Shown: one piece after another, positions 1 to 6,300 of the stretch
How the letters are laid out: every line of letters starts with the position of its first letter
How positions within the stretch are numbered: position 1 is the first letter of the stretch
Source of the DNA: Candidatus Cloacimonadota bacterium
GTDB lineage: Bacteria > Cloacimonadota > Cloacimonadia > JGIOTU-2
Assembly (NCBI GenBank): GCA_030628975.1
Contig: DAOVPZ010000071.1
Span: forward strand, 1-6,347
Length of the DNA stretch: 6,347 bases
Reading direction: 5' to 3'
Notes under the pieces: generated by a model
What the model saw: only the letters and a program-made list of their open reading frames with translations
The model's database searches: none
Told to the model about the DNA's origin: nothing
Position numbers and translations under genes: made by a program

Positions 1-1
1 A

Positions 2-241
2 TTTACAATCTTAAATGAATATAATGCCAGTTTACCAATTTATCATTTTGATTTCTATCGTTTGAAAAATGAGAAGGAAATTGAAGAAATTGGATTCTCA
101 GATTTTCTAAATCGTAAAGGAGTATTTTTTATTGAATGGCCGGAAAAAGCAGAATACATCCTTCCTGAAAAGTATTATAAAATTAACTTTGAAATAATTG
201 ATAAAAACTCTCGTAAAATTATAATTAGTGTCCATCCTTAA
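2..241 (+). CDS. tsaE: tRNA t6A biosynthesis ATPase TsaE, C-terminal part (5' end outside window)
   Basis: The last 79 codons of a gene entering from the left edge. TsaE is the cytoplasmic P-loop ATPase that works with TsaB and TsaD to make threonylcarbamoyladenosine at position 37 of ANN-decoding tRNAs. The visible part starts within the family's 'SPTF-T-L-x-x-Y' strand (FTILNEY, fragment residues 1-7). It continues with the hallmark YHFDFYRL (14-21) and then the IEWPE segment (44-48), whose Glu belongs to the conserved metal/active-site region. It ends with the usual short beta-rich tail and TAA. The Walker A motif would lie upstream and cannot be checked. About half of a typical protein of roughly 150 residues is present, and no break is seen. 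Identification rests on motif order; confidence is high although the gene is partial. It may share a transcript with glmM downstream, but the 179-base gap leaves that open. Confidence 0.87.
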   Translation, partial: FTILNEYNASLPIYHFDFYRLKNEKEIEEIGFSDFLNRKGVFFIEWPEKAEYILPEKYYKINFEIIDKNSRKIIISVHP

Positions 242-250
242 ACTCTGAAA

Positions 251-286
251 ACCTTGCGAATGGTTGAAACTACCATTTGTAATGGT
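251..286 (+). repeat. Imperfect hairpin element with G-U pairs
   Basis: Arm 252-264 (CCTTGCGAATGGT) pairs with arm 272-285 (ACCATTTGTAATGG) around a 7-base loop (265-271). A251 can also pair with T286. The only defects are one bulged T at 283 and two positions that are G-U pairs in + strand RNA but A-C mismatches on the other strand. The fold is therefore better as + strand RNA. No T-run follows on the + strand (A-run at 290-297), so it is not a canonical terminator. It lies 10 bases after the tsaE stop. It could be an mRNA-processing or stability hairpin, or a decayed copy of a dispersed palindrome. That it folds is clear; its role is unknown. Confidence 0.5.
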
Positions 287-345
287 GGTAAAAAAAATGA
301 AAATGATTGATTGTGATATTATTATGAAAGGAAAACAGGATTACA

Positions 346-361
346 TCCGCCAGCTGGCGGA
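346..361. repeat. Perfect 16-base GC-rich palindrome
   Basis: TCCGCCAGCTGGCGGA is identical to its own reverse complement and stands out as GC-rich in AT-rich surroundings. It could be a dispersed extragenic palindrome or a dimeric protein-binding site. It has no spacer loop, so as RNA only the outer 6 pairs would form around a 4-base loop. No second copy occurs in this window. Its existence is certain; only its role is unknown. Confidence 0.75.
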
Positions 362-382
362 CTGTTTAAACCAGATTATAAT
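354..382 (+). promoter_or_regulatory. Possible weak promoter for glmM
   Basis: A perfect TATAAT at 377-382 lies 38 bases before the glmM start. At 17-base spacing the -35 would be CTGGCG (354-359), only 3 of 6 matches to TTGACA, and it overlaps the palindrome at 346-361. In an AT-rich genome an isolated TATAAT is easily due to chance, so this is a low-confidence call. Confidence 0.2.
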
Positions 383-420
383 ATGGAGTTCTCACCTCCA
401 GACGAGGAAGATGAAATAAG

Positions 421-1773
421 ATGTCAAATCTGATGAAAAGTGTATCAGGAATTAGAGGAATTGTTGGCGAAACTCTAACTGTGAAAAATGTAATGGACTT
501 TGCTCAAAAATTTGGTACTTATTGTAAAAAAGGGAAAATATTGGTCGGGCGAGATTCTCGCACAACTGGACAGATGCTTTTTAATGTAATTTCATCCGGA
601 CTTATGTCAGTCGGTTCAGATGTAGTTGATCTTGGAATTTGTCCTACACCAACGATTTTATTGGCAGTTGAAAAATCAAATGCAAGTGGTGGAATTGCAA
701 TTACTGCAAGCCACAATCCAAAAGAATGGAATGCACTTAAACTTATTGGACCAAATGGTACTTTTTTGACTCCCGAACAATCGGATATGTTCTGGTCAAT
801 TAACAATAAAGATATAATTAATCAAAAATGGGACAAAATTGGTAAATTAAGTTTAGATAAATCTGCTATTGAGAATCATATAAAAAGTATTCTTGGTTTG
901 AAATATGTTGATGTTGAATCAATAAGAAAAAAACATTATAAAGTAGTAATAGATTCCACAAATGGTGCAGGAGGTCTGTTATCTCCACAATTATTGCGTG
1001 AGTTAGGATGTGAAGTTATCGAACTATTCTCAGAACCAACTGGTATCTTCTCCAGAATTGCAGAACCCTCCGCGAACAACCTACATGAACTAAAAAAATT
1101 AGTTTTTTCCGAGAAAGCAGATGTAGGTTTTGCCACAGACCCGGATGTTGATAGATTAGCTATTGTTTCTGAAAAAGGAAAAGCACTTGGAACCGAGTTC
1201 TCTCTACTTTTAGCTGAAGATTATATCCTTTCTCAGAATAGAGGAAATATTGCAATAAATCTATCTTCATCAAGGGCTTCTGAGGATATTGGAAAGAAAT
1301 ATAATGTGGAAGTTTTTTACTCAAAAGTTGGTGAGATAAATGTCTCAGAAATGATGAAAAAGCATAATTGTATTATAGGTGGTGAAGGAAATGGTGGAAT
1401 TATTCTTCCTGAACTTCATTATACAAGAGATGCTCCACTTGGAATGGCTCTTATTTTGTCTTATATGGCAAAAACAGGAAAGAGGATTTCTGAATTGGCA
1501 AATAATATTCCACATTATTTTATGTGTAAAAGGAAAGTTAACTTATCCGCTAGTTGGTGGATAGATTTTGATGAAAAATTAGCACAAATAAAAGAGAAAT
1601 ATCCTGATAGTAAATTTGACTGTATAGATGGAATAAAAATTATTAACAAAGAATATTGGATTCATATAAGAAAATCTGGAACCGAACCAGTAGTTCGAAT
1701 TATTTCTGAAAGTAACGATCAAGAAAATTCAGATGAATTATGTAACCAGATTGAGAAATATTTTTTAATATAG
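421..1773 (+). CDS. glmM: Phosphoglucosamine mutase (alpha-D-phosphohexomutase family)
   Basis: A complete 450-residue phosphohexomutase, the usual family length. GlmM converts glucosamine-6-phosphate to glucosamine-1-phosphate in the cytoplasm, on the route to UDP-GlcNAc for peptidoglycan and other envelope glycans. Seen in order: SVSGIRG (7-13), the active-site loop TASHNP with phospho-Ser97 (95-100), the metal loop DPDVDR (240-245), the sugar-specificity loop GEGNGG (321-326), and the phosphate-binding loop RKSGTEP (417-423). These cover all four mutase domains. The DPDVDR/GEGNGG combination and the start just ahead of SGIRG match GlmM as found in Bacteroidota-type genomes. Phosphomannomutase or phosphoglucomutase activity cannot be excluded from sequence. 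The ATG at 421 is preferred: AGGAAG lies at 405-410, 10 bases upstream, while the ATG at 433 has no Shine-Dalgarno. The stop is followed closely by add. Confidence 0.9.
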   Translation: MSNLMKSVSGIRGIVGETLTVKNVMDFAQKFGTYCKKGKILVGRDSRTTGQMLFNVISSGLMSVGSDVVDLGICPTPTILLAVEKSNASGGIAITASHNPKEWNALKLIGPNGTFLTPEQSDMFWSINNKDIINQKWDKIGKLSLDKSAIENHIKSILGLKYVDVESIRKKHYKVVIDSTNGAGGLLSPQLLRELGCEVIELFSEPTGIFSRIAEPSANNLHELKKLVFSEKADVGFATDPDVDRLAIVSEKGKALGTEFSLLLAEDYILSQNRGNIAINLSSSRASEDIGKKYNVEVFYSKVGEINVSEMMKKHNCIIGGEGNGGIILPELHYTRDAPLGMALILSYMAKTGKRISELANNIPHYFMCKRKVNLSASWWIDFDEKLAQIKEKYPDSKFDCIDGIKIINKEYWIHIRKSGTEPVVRIISESNDQENSDELCNQIEKYFLI

Positions 1774-1776
1774 GAG
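1772..1776 (+). promoter_or_regulatory. Ribosome binding site of add overlapping the glmM stop
   Basis: AGGAG begins inside the glmM TAG stop (1771-1773) and lies 5 bases before the add ATG. Ribosomes ending glmM are thus delivered at the add start, which argues for co-transcription and translational coupling and fixes the add start. Confidence 0.7.
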
Positions 1777-1781
1777 CAAAC

Positions 1782-2861
1782 ATGGATGTAAAATTAACAG
1801 AGGAATTAATAAGCAGACTTCCCAAGACAGATTTGCATGTTCATATAGACGGTTCATTGCGAATCGAAACAATTATCAATTTAGCAGAAAAACAAAAGTT
1901 GAAATTACCAACTTCTGATCCGAAAAAACTTAAAAAGATAGTCTCAGGGGAGAATGCAAAAAGTTTAGAAGAATATCTTGAAGGATTCAAATACACACTT
2001 TTAGTGCTGCAAACAGAAGAAGCACTTTTCCGTGCAGCCTACGAATTAGCAGAAGATTCAGTAAAAGAAAACATACGTTATACCGAAGTAAGATATTGCC
2101 CAATTCTTCATACAAAAAAGGGATTAAGTCTTACTGAAGTTTCTAATGCTGTATTAGATGGTCTAAAGCAAGCAGAGAAAGACTTTAACATAAAAACTGG
2201 TGTTATTATTACAGGAATGAGAGATATGAACCCTGATGTGTCATTAAAATTAGCTGAATTAGCAATTGCATATAAAGGTAAGGGTGTAGTCGGTTTTGAT
2301 CTTGCTGGAGAGGAGATGAACTATCCTGCCAAGGAACATCGTGAAGCTTTTGATCTGGCACTTAAGAATAATCTGAATATTACAATTCATGCAGGTGAAG
2401 GATATGGTCCTTTAAGCATTCATCAAGCAATTCATTATTGTGGTGCTCATAGAATTGGACATGGTACCCGTTTAGTGGAAGATGGGGATTTACTTAATTA
2501 TGTTAATGACCATCGTATTCCCATTGAGATTTGCATTGCGAGTAATCTACATACTAAGGCTGTTAAATCTTTTGCAACCCATCCTCTGGGAATATTTTAT
2601 GACTTTGGACTAAGAGTTACATTAAATACTGATAATAGACTTATGTCAAATACTACAATGACAAAAGAATTTATGTTAACAATAGAGCATTTTAATTTTA
2701 ACTATAAACAGATAAAAAATTTAATAATAAATGGTTTTAAAAGCTCATTTCTTCCATATCGCGAAAAGACAATTATGCTAAATACTATTCTTGAGGAGTT
2801 GGCAGAAATTGAAAGACAGGAAATGAAAGCAGAATTGATTGGATATGATGATAAACTCTAA
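1782..2861 (+). CDS. add: Adenosine deaminase
   Basis: A complete 359-residue member of the adenosine/AMP deaminase family, of normal length. It hydrolyses adenosine (and usually deoxyadenosine) to inosine plus ammonia, a purine-salvage step in the cytoplasm. Visible motifs: TDLHVHIDGSLR (16-27) with zinc ligands His19 and His21; GFDLAGEE (171-178); TIHAGE (201-206) with zinc ligand His203 and catalytic Glu206; RIGHGTRL (224-231) with catalytic His227; and LNTDNRLMSNTT (281-292) with zinc ligand Asp284. The residue after Asp284 is Asn instead of the second Asp of the mammalian and E. coli 'NTDD' motif. 'NTDNRLMS' is a form I associate with some other bacterial adenosine deaminases. An adenine deaminase or a futalosine-pathway deaminase are alternatives, but the motif set fits adenosine deaminase best. 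The gene starts 8 bases after glmM and is followed by a terminator-like hairpin. Confidence 0.9.
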   Translation: MDVKLTEELISRLPKTDLHVHIDGSLRIETIINLAEKQKLKLPTSDPKKLKKIVSGENAKSLEEYLEGFKYTLLVLQTEEALFRAAYELAEDSVKENIRYTEVRYCPILHTKKGLSLTEVSNAVLDGLKQAEKDFNIKTGVIITGMRDMNPDVSLKLAELAIAYKGKGVVGFDLAGEEMNYPAKEHREAFDLALKNNLNITIHAGEGYGPLSIHQAIHYCGAHRIGHGTRLVEDGDLLNYVNDHRIPIEICIASNLHTKAVKSFATHPLGIFYDFGLRVTLNTDNRLMSNTTMTKEFMLTIEHFNFNYKQIKNLIINGFKSSFLPYREKTIMLNTILEELAEIERQEMKAELIGYDDKL

Positions 2862-2964
2862 TATCCCACCAAGTGATACATAAGCAATTTGCTTATCAGT
2901 GGTGGAAATTTTTTAATTTATTAGATAAGCAGAGAGTCAATAATAAAACAATCTACTTGGGATA
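2862..2964. repeat. Nested inverted-repeat block after add
   Basis: The block's ends are complementary: TATCCC (2862-2867) with GGGATA (2959-2964), and AAGT (2871-2874) with ACTT (2955-2958), leaving ACC bulged. Inside are three related arms: ATAAGCA (2880-2886), TGCTTAT (2890-2896) and GATAAGCA (2924-2931). The block includes the terminator hairpin. It could be a miniature inverted-repeat element that supplies the terminator, or simply two adjacent hairpins with chance end pairing. No target-site duplication is obvious. Confidence 0.35.
2866..2914 (+). terminator. Rho-independent terminator of the glmM-add unit
   Basis: Outer stem CCACCA (2866-2871) pairs with TGGTGG (2900-2905). Inner stem ATAAGCA (2880-2886) pairs with TGCTTAT (2890-2896) around an ATT loop. 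After the outer stem comes AAA and then six T (2909-2914). It begins 5 bases after the add stop, as expected for a terminator. The two stems are separated by unpaired bases, so strength is uncertain. Confidence 0.62.
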
Positions 2965-2989
2965 CTCACCAAAAATCAATCAGTTTCTC

Positions 2990-3020
2990 TTGACAATATA
3001 ATTGGTATTTTTTTTATATT
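2990..3020 (+). promoter_or_regulatory. Sigma70-like promoter of the M1 peptidase gene
   Basis: A perfect -35 TTGACA (2990-2995) is followed by the AT-rich run TTTATATT. A -10 can be read as TTTATA at 3013-3018 (17-base spacer) or TATATT at 3015-3020 (19-base spacer). Initiation near 3025-3027 would give a leader of about 25 bases containing the ribosome binding site. A TATAAT at 2997-3002 is a second candidate -10 but has no -35 at the right distance. This promoter also argues against a TTG start at 3002. Confidence 0.58.
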
Positions 3021-3036
3021 TATATAAATACACAAT

Positions 3037-3041
3037 AGGGG
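3037..3041 (+). promoter_or_regulatory. Ribosome binding site deciding the start of the M1 peptidase
   Basis: AGGGG lies 8 bases before the ATG at 3050. The frame stays open upstream to a TTG at 3002, but that codon is upstream of the predicted transcription start. The 16 residues it would add also precede the Met-Arg-Lys plus hydrophobic stretch of a typical signal peptide. The ATG at 3050 is therefore chosen. Confidence 0.55.
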
Positions 3042-3049
3042 TAATAAAA

Positions 3050-6007
3050 ATGAGAAAAATACTACTTATATTATTTTTATTCTTTCTAAGTTCATTAGAA
3101 GCAAACCAAACACAACGCGAATATCCTGATTTCAAAAAAATTGTCGAAAGCACCAGACAGGCTATTATATTAAAAACCAAAAACTACCAAGCCTGGCAGG
3201 AACTTCTAAAAGAAGATACAAAGGCAATGGAAAACTACGATGTTAAATATTATCTGATTGATATCAATGTGGATTTCGAAAATGAATTTATTATAGCAAA
3301 TAATATTGTTCGTTTTGAAGTAATTGATGATAGTGTTTCAAATATTCTTCTTCATTTTACAAACAATTTAATTATAGATGGAATTTATAGAAATAGCCTG
3401 AATTTAGCTTATACTCATGAAGATAATATAATTGATATTGACCTAAATGGACTTTTCAATTCCGGTGATATTGTAGAATTGAATATCCAATATCATGGTT
3501 ATCCGGAAACAAGATTGGAAGATGGTTTGAAGTTTGAAACTCACAATGGAGTTCCTATTGCTTTTACAATGGTTTCTCCAAAAGGTGCAAGAAAATGGTG
3601 GCCTTGTAAAGATACACCAGCAGACAAACCTGATTCGATTGATATATGGATTACTTTCCCTTCAGAATATGTTTGCGCTTCTAATGGTCTTTTGCAGGAA
3701 GTTATTGACAATGGAGATAATACTATTACTAATAAATGGCATGAATCATATCCGGTTGCGACATATCTAACTTCTTTTGCTGTAACAAATTACGAAATAT
3801 TTTCTTTTGAATATGAATATAATTCTCAAACAATGATGGTTGATAATTATATCTATCCAGAACAATATAGTATAAGTGTGGATTTGTTTAGTCTAACCTC
3901 AGAAATGTTGGATTTTTTCTCCTCAATTTATGGTACTTATCCTTTTTTAAGTGAAAAATATGGACATGCTGTTTGTACAAATTTGGGAGCATTAGCAATG
4001 GAACATCAAACATGCACCTCGTTTCAGAGTAGCTATATTACCGATCCTGGAGCTGAATCTACTGTTGCTCATGAATTAGCTCATCAATGGGCTGGTGATT
4101 GTCTTACCATTGGTTCCTGGGCTCATGTGTGGTTAAAAGAAGGCTTTGCAAGATATAGTGAAGCACTTTGGGCAGAGCATTTGTATGGCTCACAAGGTTT
4201 ACATGATTTTATGAATAACCTTGATAATGGAAGTCAACTTGATCCTTGTTTGTATCGTGATCCAGAGGGAACAGCAAGTCATATTTTCAATATCGTCATT
4301 TATTCGAAAGGAGGATGGACCCTTCACATGCTTCGTGGTGTTTTAGGTGAAGATGATTTCTCTCAAACTATTTATGAATTCATGCAGGAGCCTAACTTTA
4401 TGTATGGAAATATTCTTACTGAAGATTTGGAAAATTGCGCTGAATCTGTAAGTGGAATGGAATTGGATTGGTTCTTTGACCAATGGTTTTATAATGAAGG
4501 ACGACCTCGATATAAATACACTACTTACACTTCAGATGAATATGATTCTTTGAGAATTACACTATTTTCTGAAGGAAGTCACGGTGATCCTTTCGCAATG
4601 TATATTCCTTATATGTTAAATAATCAGGAAGGAAGAGTGTGGGCTGATTCTGGTTTTAATTATTGTAATGTTTCACTTGTTGGTAATCTGGATAGTTTAA
4701 TATGGGATCCGGATAATTGGGTTTTAGATTACGGATATGAAGAACAGATTCCTGAATTGGAAGAAATTATTCCTGGAAAAGGTTCTATCCTTTTAACCTG
4801 GAACGAATTCTTCGATCCAAATATTGAAGGATTTAATATTTATCGTAAAGAAAGTGGGGGTGAATACTTACAAATTAATTCTCAACCTGTAAATGATATA
4901 ATGTATTTTGATGAAGGATTAACAAATGGACAAACCTATTTTTATAAAATAACTGCAGTTACCAGTAGTAATGGAAATTATATTAGCAAATTTTCAAATG
5001 AGGTTTCTGCCATACCAGTTGATTTTTCATTAGATCAAGGGATATTTGTAATTGATGAAACAAATAACACAAATCCAGCCTTTCCAACTGATGCAGAAGT
5101 GGATTCCTTTTATAACTATTTATTAGATAATTATTCACACACTGATTGGGATACTGAGGAATTGGGGATACCTCCCTTATCAGAATTAGTAAAATATTCA
5201 TCCATCATCTGGCATTCAGATGAACTCATTGATTCACATTTAGGAGATAATCCCTACTTATTGAAATCCTATCTTTTAGCTGGAGGGAATCTATTTATTT
5301 CTGGCTGGAAACATCTATCAAATATTCCTCCAGATATCTATCAAGATTATTTACATATAACTAATCCTGTATACAATACAACAGAAGGATTTGCAGGTGC
5401 TTTTGGGGGAAATGGATTTCCATATTTAGATATTGATATAAACAAAGTTCCACCTCTTGGATGGGGTGATTATTTAAAGTATATATACAAGTTTGAAACT
5501 TATGGAGATGCTGAAATCATTTATCGTTTTGATTCTACAATTAATGATAGCTGTTGGGAAAATAAACCTTGCGCTATAAAGTATAGTAATAATTACAAGT
5601 TATATTTCTTAGGATTTCCTCTATATTATATGAATATTGATGCATCTGCTCAATTAATCGAAATAGCCCTACAAGATTTTGGTGAAGATACTCCTGTTTC
5701 TGATAATTATAATAAATTTGATAATATCTTCTCTTTAACCAATTATCCAAACCCTTTTTTCCCAGAAACAAAAATAAGATTCCAAGTTCCGCAAGGAATT
5801 AGTAACCAAGTTATCTCACTCTATATTTATAATATTAGAGGACAACTAATTAAAAAATTCATTCTAACAAATTCAGAATTACAAGAATATGAACTTATAT
5901 GGAATGGAAAAGATATGAATTCTAAATATGTAAATAGTGGTATTTATTTTATCGCGTTACGAATTGGTAATTTCATATCAACAAATAAAATAATCTTATT
6001 AAAGTAA
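3050..6007 (+). CDS. Secreted multidomain M1-family zinc aminopeptidase with C-terminal sorting domain
   Basis: A 985-residue extracytoplasmic protein. Residues 1-18 form a signal peptide (MRK, then a Leu/Phe/Ile-rich core, likely cleaved after SLEA) with no lipobox Cys. The M1 N-terminal beta domain spans about 60-245 and includes the family segment ARKWWPCKDTPADK (180-193). The catalytic domain runs to about 490: AMEHQ at 316-320 stands where GxMEN usually is, zinc motif HELAH is at 341-345, the third ligand Glu364 follows the second His after 18 residues (LKEGFARY), and the probable catalytic Tyr418 is in IYSKGGWTLHMLR. The long M1 C-terminal helical domain is missing. Next come a fibronectin III-like domain (about 570-657), an unassigned domain (about 662-880), and a YPNPF-type sorting domain (about 896-985) ending in KIILLK. 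In the FCB group such C-termini direct type IX secretion and surface attachment. The likely role is trimming extracellular peptides; exact specificity is unknown. It has its own promoter. Confidence 0.9.
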   Translation: MRKILLILFLFFLSSLEANQTQREYPDFKKIVESTRQAIILKTKNYQAWQELLKEDTKAMENYDVKYYLIDINVDFENEFIIANNIVRFEVIDDSVSNILLHFTNNLIIDGIYRNSLNLAYTHEDNIIDIDLNGLFNSGDIVELNIQYHGYPETRLEDGLKFETHNGVPIAFTMVSPKGARKWWPCKDTPADKPDSIDIWITFPSEYVCASNGLLQEVIDNGDNTITNKWHESYPVATYLTSFAVTNYEIFSFEYEYNSQTMMVDNYIYPEQYSISVDLFSLTSEMLDFFSSIYGTYPFLSEKYGHAVCTNLGALAMEHQTCTSFQSSYITDPGAESTVAHELAHQWAGDCLTIGSWAHVWLKEGFARYSEALWAEHLYGSQGLHDFMNNLDNGSQLDPCLYRDPEGTASHIFNIVIYSKGGWTLHMLRGVLGEDDFSQTIYEFMQEPNFMYGNILTEDLENCAESVSGMELDWFFDQWFYNEGRPRYKYTTYTSDEYDSLRITLFSEGSHGDPFAMYIPYMLNNQEGRVWADSGFNYCNVSLVGNLDSLIWDPDNWVLDYGYEEQIPELEEIIPGKGSILLTWNEFFDPNIEGFNIYRKESGGEYLQINSQPVNDIMYFDEGLTNGQTYFYKITAVTSSNGNYISKFSNEVSAIPVDFSLDQGIFVIDETNNTNPAFPTDAEVDSFYNYLLDNYSHTDWDTEELGIPPLSELVKYSSIIWHSDELIDSHLGDNPYLLKSYLLAGGNLFISGWKHLSNIPPDIYQDYLHITNPVYNTTEGFAGAFGGNGFPYLDIDINKVPPLGWGDYLKYIYKFETYGDAEIIYRFDSTINDSCWENKPCAIKYSNNYKLYFLGFPLYYMNIDASAQLIEIALQDFGEDTPVSDNYNKFDNIFSLTNYPNPFFPETKIRFQVPQGISNQVISLYIYNIRGQLIKKFILTNSELQEYELIWNGKDMNSKYVNSGIYFIALRIGNFISTNKIILLK

Positions 6008-6060
6008 AGATTCTCAGTCATTAGTAAAATTCCAATTTTTATATGAAATAACCTTTAAAA

Positions 6061-6084
6061 TAAAGAATAGGTATCTTTACTTTT
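6061..6084 (+). terminator. Weak terminator candidate after the M1 peptidase
   Basis: TAAAGA (6061-6066) pairs with TCTTTA (6074-6079) around a 7-base loop, followed by C and four T (6081-6084). The stem is short and has only one G-C pair, and it lies 54 bases after the stop codon. It is the only plus-strand candidate close to the gene end, but such a structure may occur by chance in DNA this AT-rich. Confidence 0.22.
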
Positions 6085-6166
6085 CAACTTATAGTTTTTA
6101 TATACAACTAACTATTATTAATCAAGAAATAATAACTAATACTTAAGATGATCGTTATATTCCTAA

Positions 6167-6221
6167 CCTGGACAAGCCCGTTCTCCGTAGTACTACAAAG
6201 GATGAACCAGAACCAAACAGG
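6167..6221. repeat. Structured dyad patch, probable extragenic palindrome
   Basis: The core GTAGTACTAC (6187-6196) is a perfect palindrome. Outward, after an unpaired AAA (6197-6199), TCC (6184-6186) pairs with GGA (6200-6202). After a bulged T (6203), GTTC (6180-6183) pairs with GAAC (6204-6207). An outermost CCTG (6167-6170) and CAGG (6218-6221) could close it. The patch is distinctly richer in G+C than the flanks. It looks like a decayed copy of a longer palindrome; the function is unknown. Confidence 0.4.
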
Positions 6222-6255
6222 AAATATTAATCATTAATAAAGACAATAATTTCTA

Positions 6256-6273
6256 TCCCCGCGGACGAGGGGA
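6256..6273. repeat. Solitary GC-rich hairpin resembling a type I-E CRISPR repeat
   Basis: TCCCC (6256-6260) pairs with GGGGA (6269-6273) around the 8-base loop GCGGACGA. With its flank, TATCCCCGC (6254-6262) equals a stretch in the reverse complement of the E. coli type I-E repeat, and GGGGA falls at the matching place. No second copy lies one repeat-plus-spacer away on either side, so it is annotated only as a hairpin. Confidence 0.4.
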
Positions 6274-6300
6274 CTAATTCGTAATGTCAAATAAAATGAC

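Larger units (their letters stand above)
297..419 (+). other. Doubtful 40-codon ORF between tsaE and glmM
   Basis: An ATG at 297 opens 40 codons ending at TAA 417-419, one base before the glmM start. A GGTGG at 284-288 is a possible but imperfect ribosome binding site. The predicted peptide (starting MKMIDCDIIMKGKQDYIRQL) matches nothing I recognise. The ORF runs through the 16-base palindrome at 346-361. After the palindrome a different frame looks more protein-like: from 362 it reads a Pro- and Asp/Glu-rich tail including NMEFSPPDEEDEI, stopping at TGA 432-434 inside glmM. One reading is a short gene broken by insertion of the palindrome; another is chance. I do not consider it an established gene. 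Confidence 0.15.

Noticed and set aside
519..1136. Minus-strand open frames inside glmM
   Set aside because: They lie fully opposite a gene with all its catalytic motifs intact and show no recognisable features of their own.
1379..1564. Plus-strand open frame in another phase inside glmM
   Set aside because: It overlaps the sugar-binding loop region of glmM in an alternative frame and has no ribosome binding site or motif.
3002..3049. TTG at 3002 as the start of the M1 peptidase
   Set aside because: It lies between the -35 and -10 of the likely promoter, lacks a ribosome binding site, and would place 16 extra residues before a standard signal peptide. The ATG at 3050 with AGGGG upstream is far better.
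4983..5771. Minus-strand open frames opposite the peptidase's middle and C-terminal domains
   Set aside because: Shadow frames of a clearly coding + strand; their peptides show no domain signature.
6113..6134. TATTATT/AATAATA hairpin as a terminator
   Set aside because: The stem is entirely A/T, no T-run follows, and such dyads are expected by chance in DNA this AT-rich.
6148..6237. A 29-codon ORF starting ATG ATC GTT in the right-edge gap
   Set aside because: No ribosome binding site, very short, no recognisable motif, and it coincides with the dyad patch at 6167-6221, which explains the composition better.
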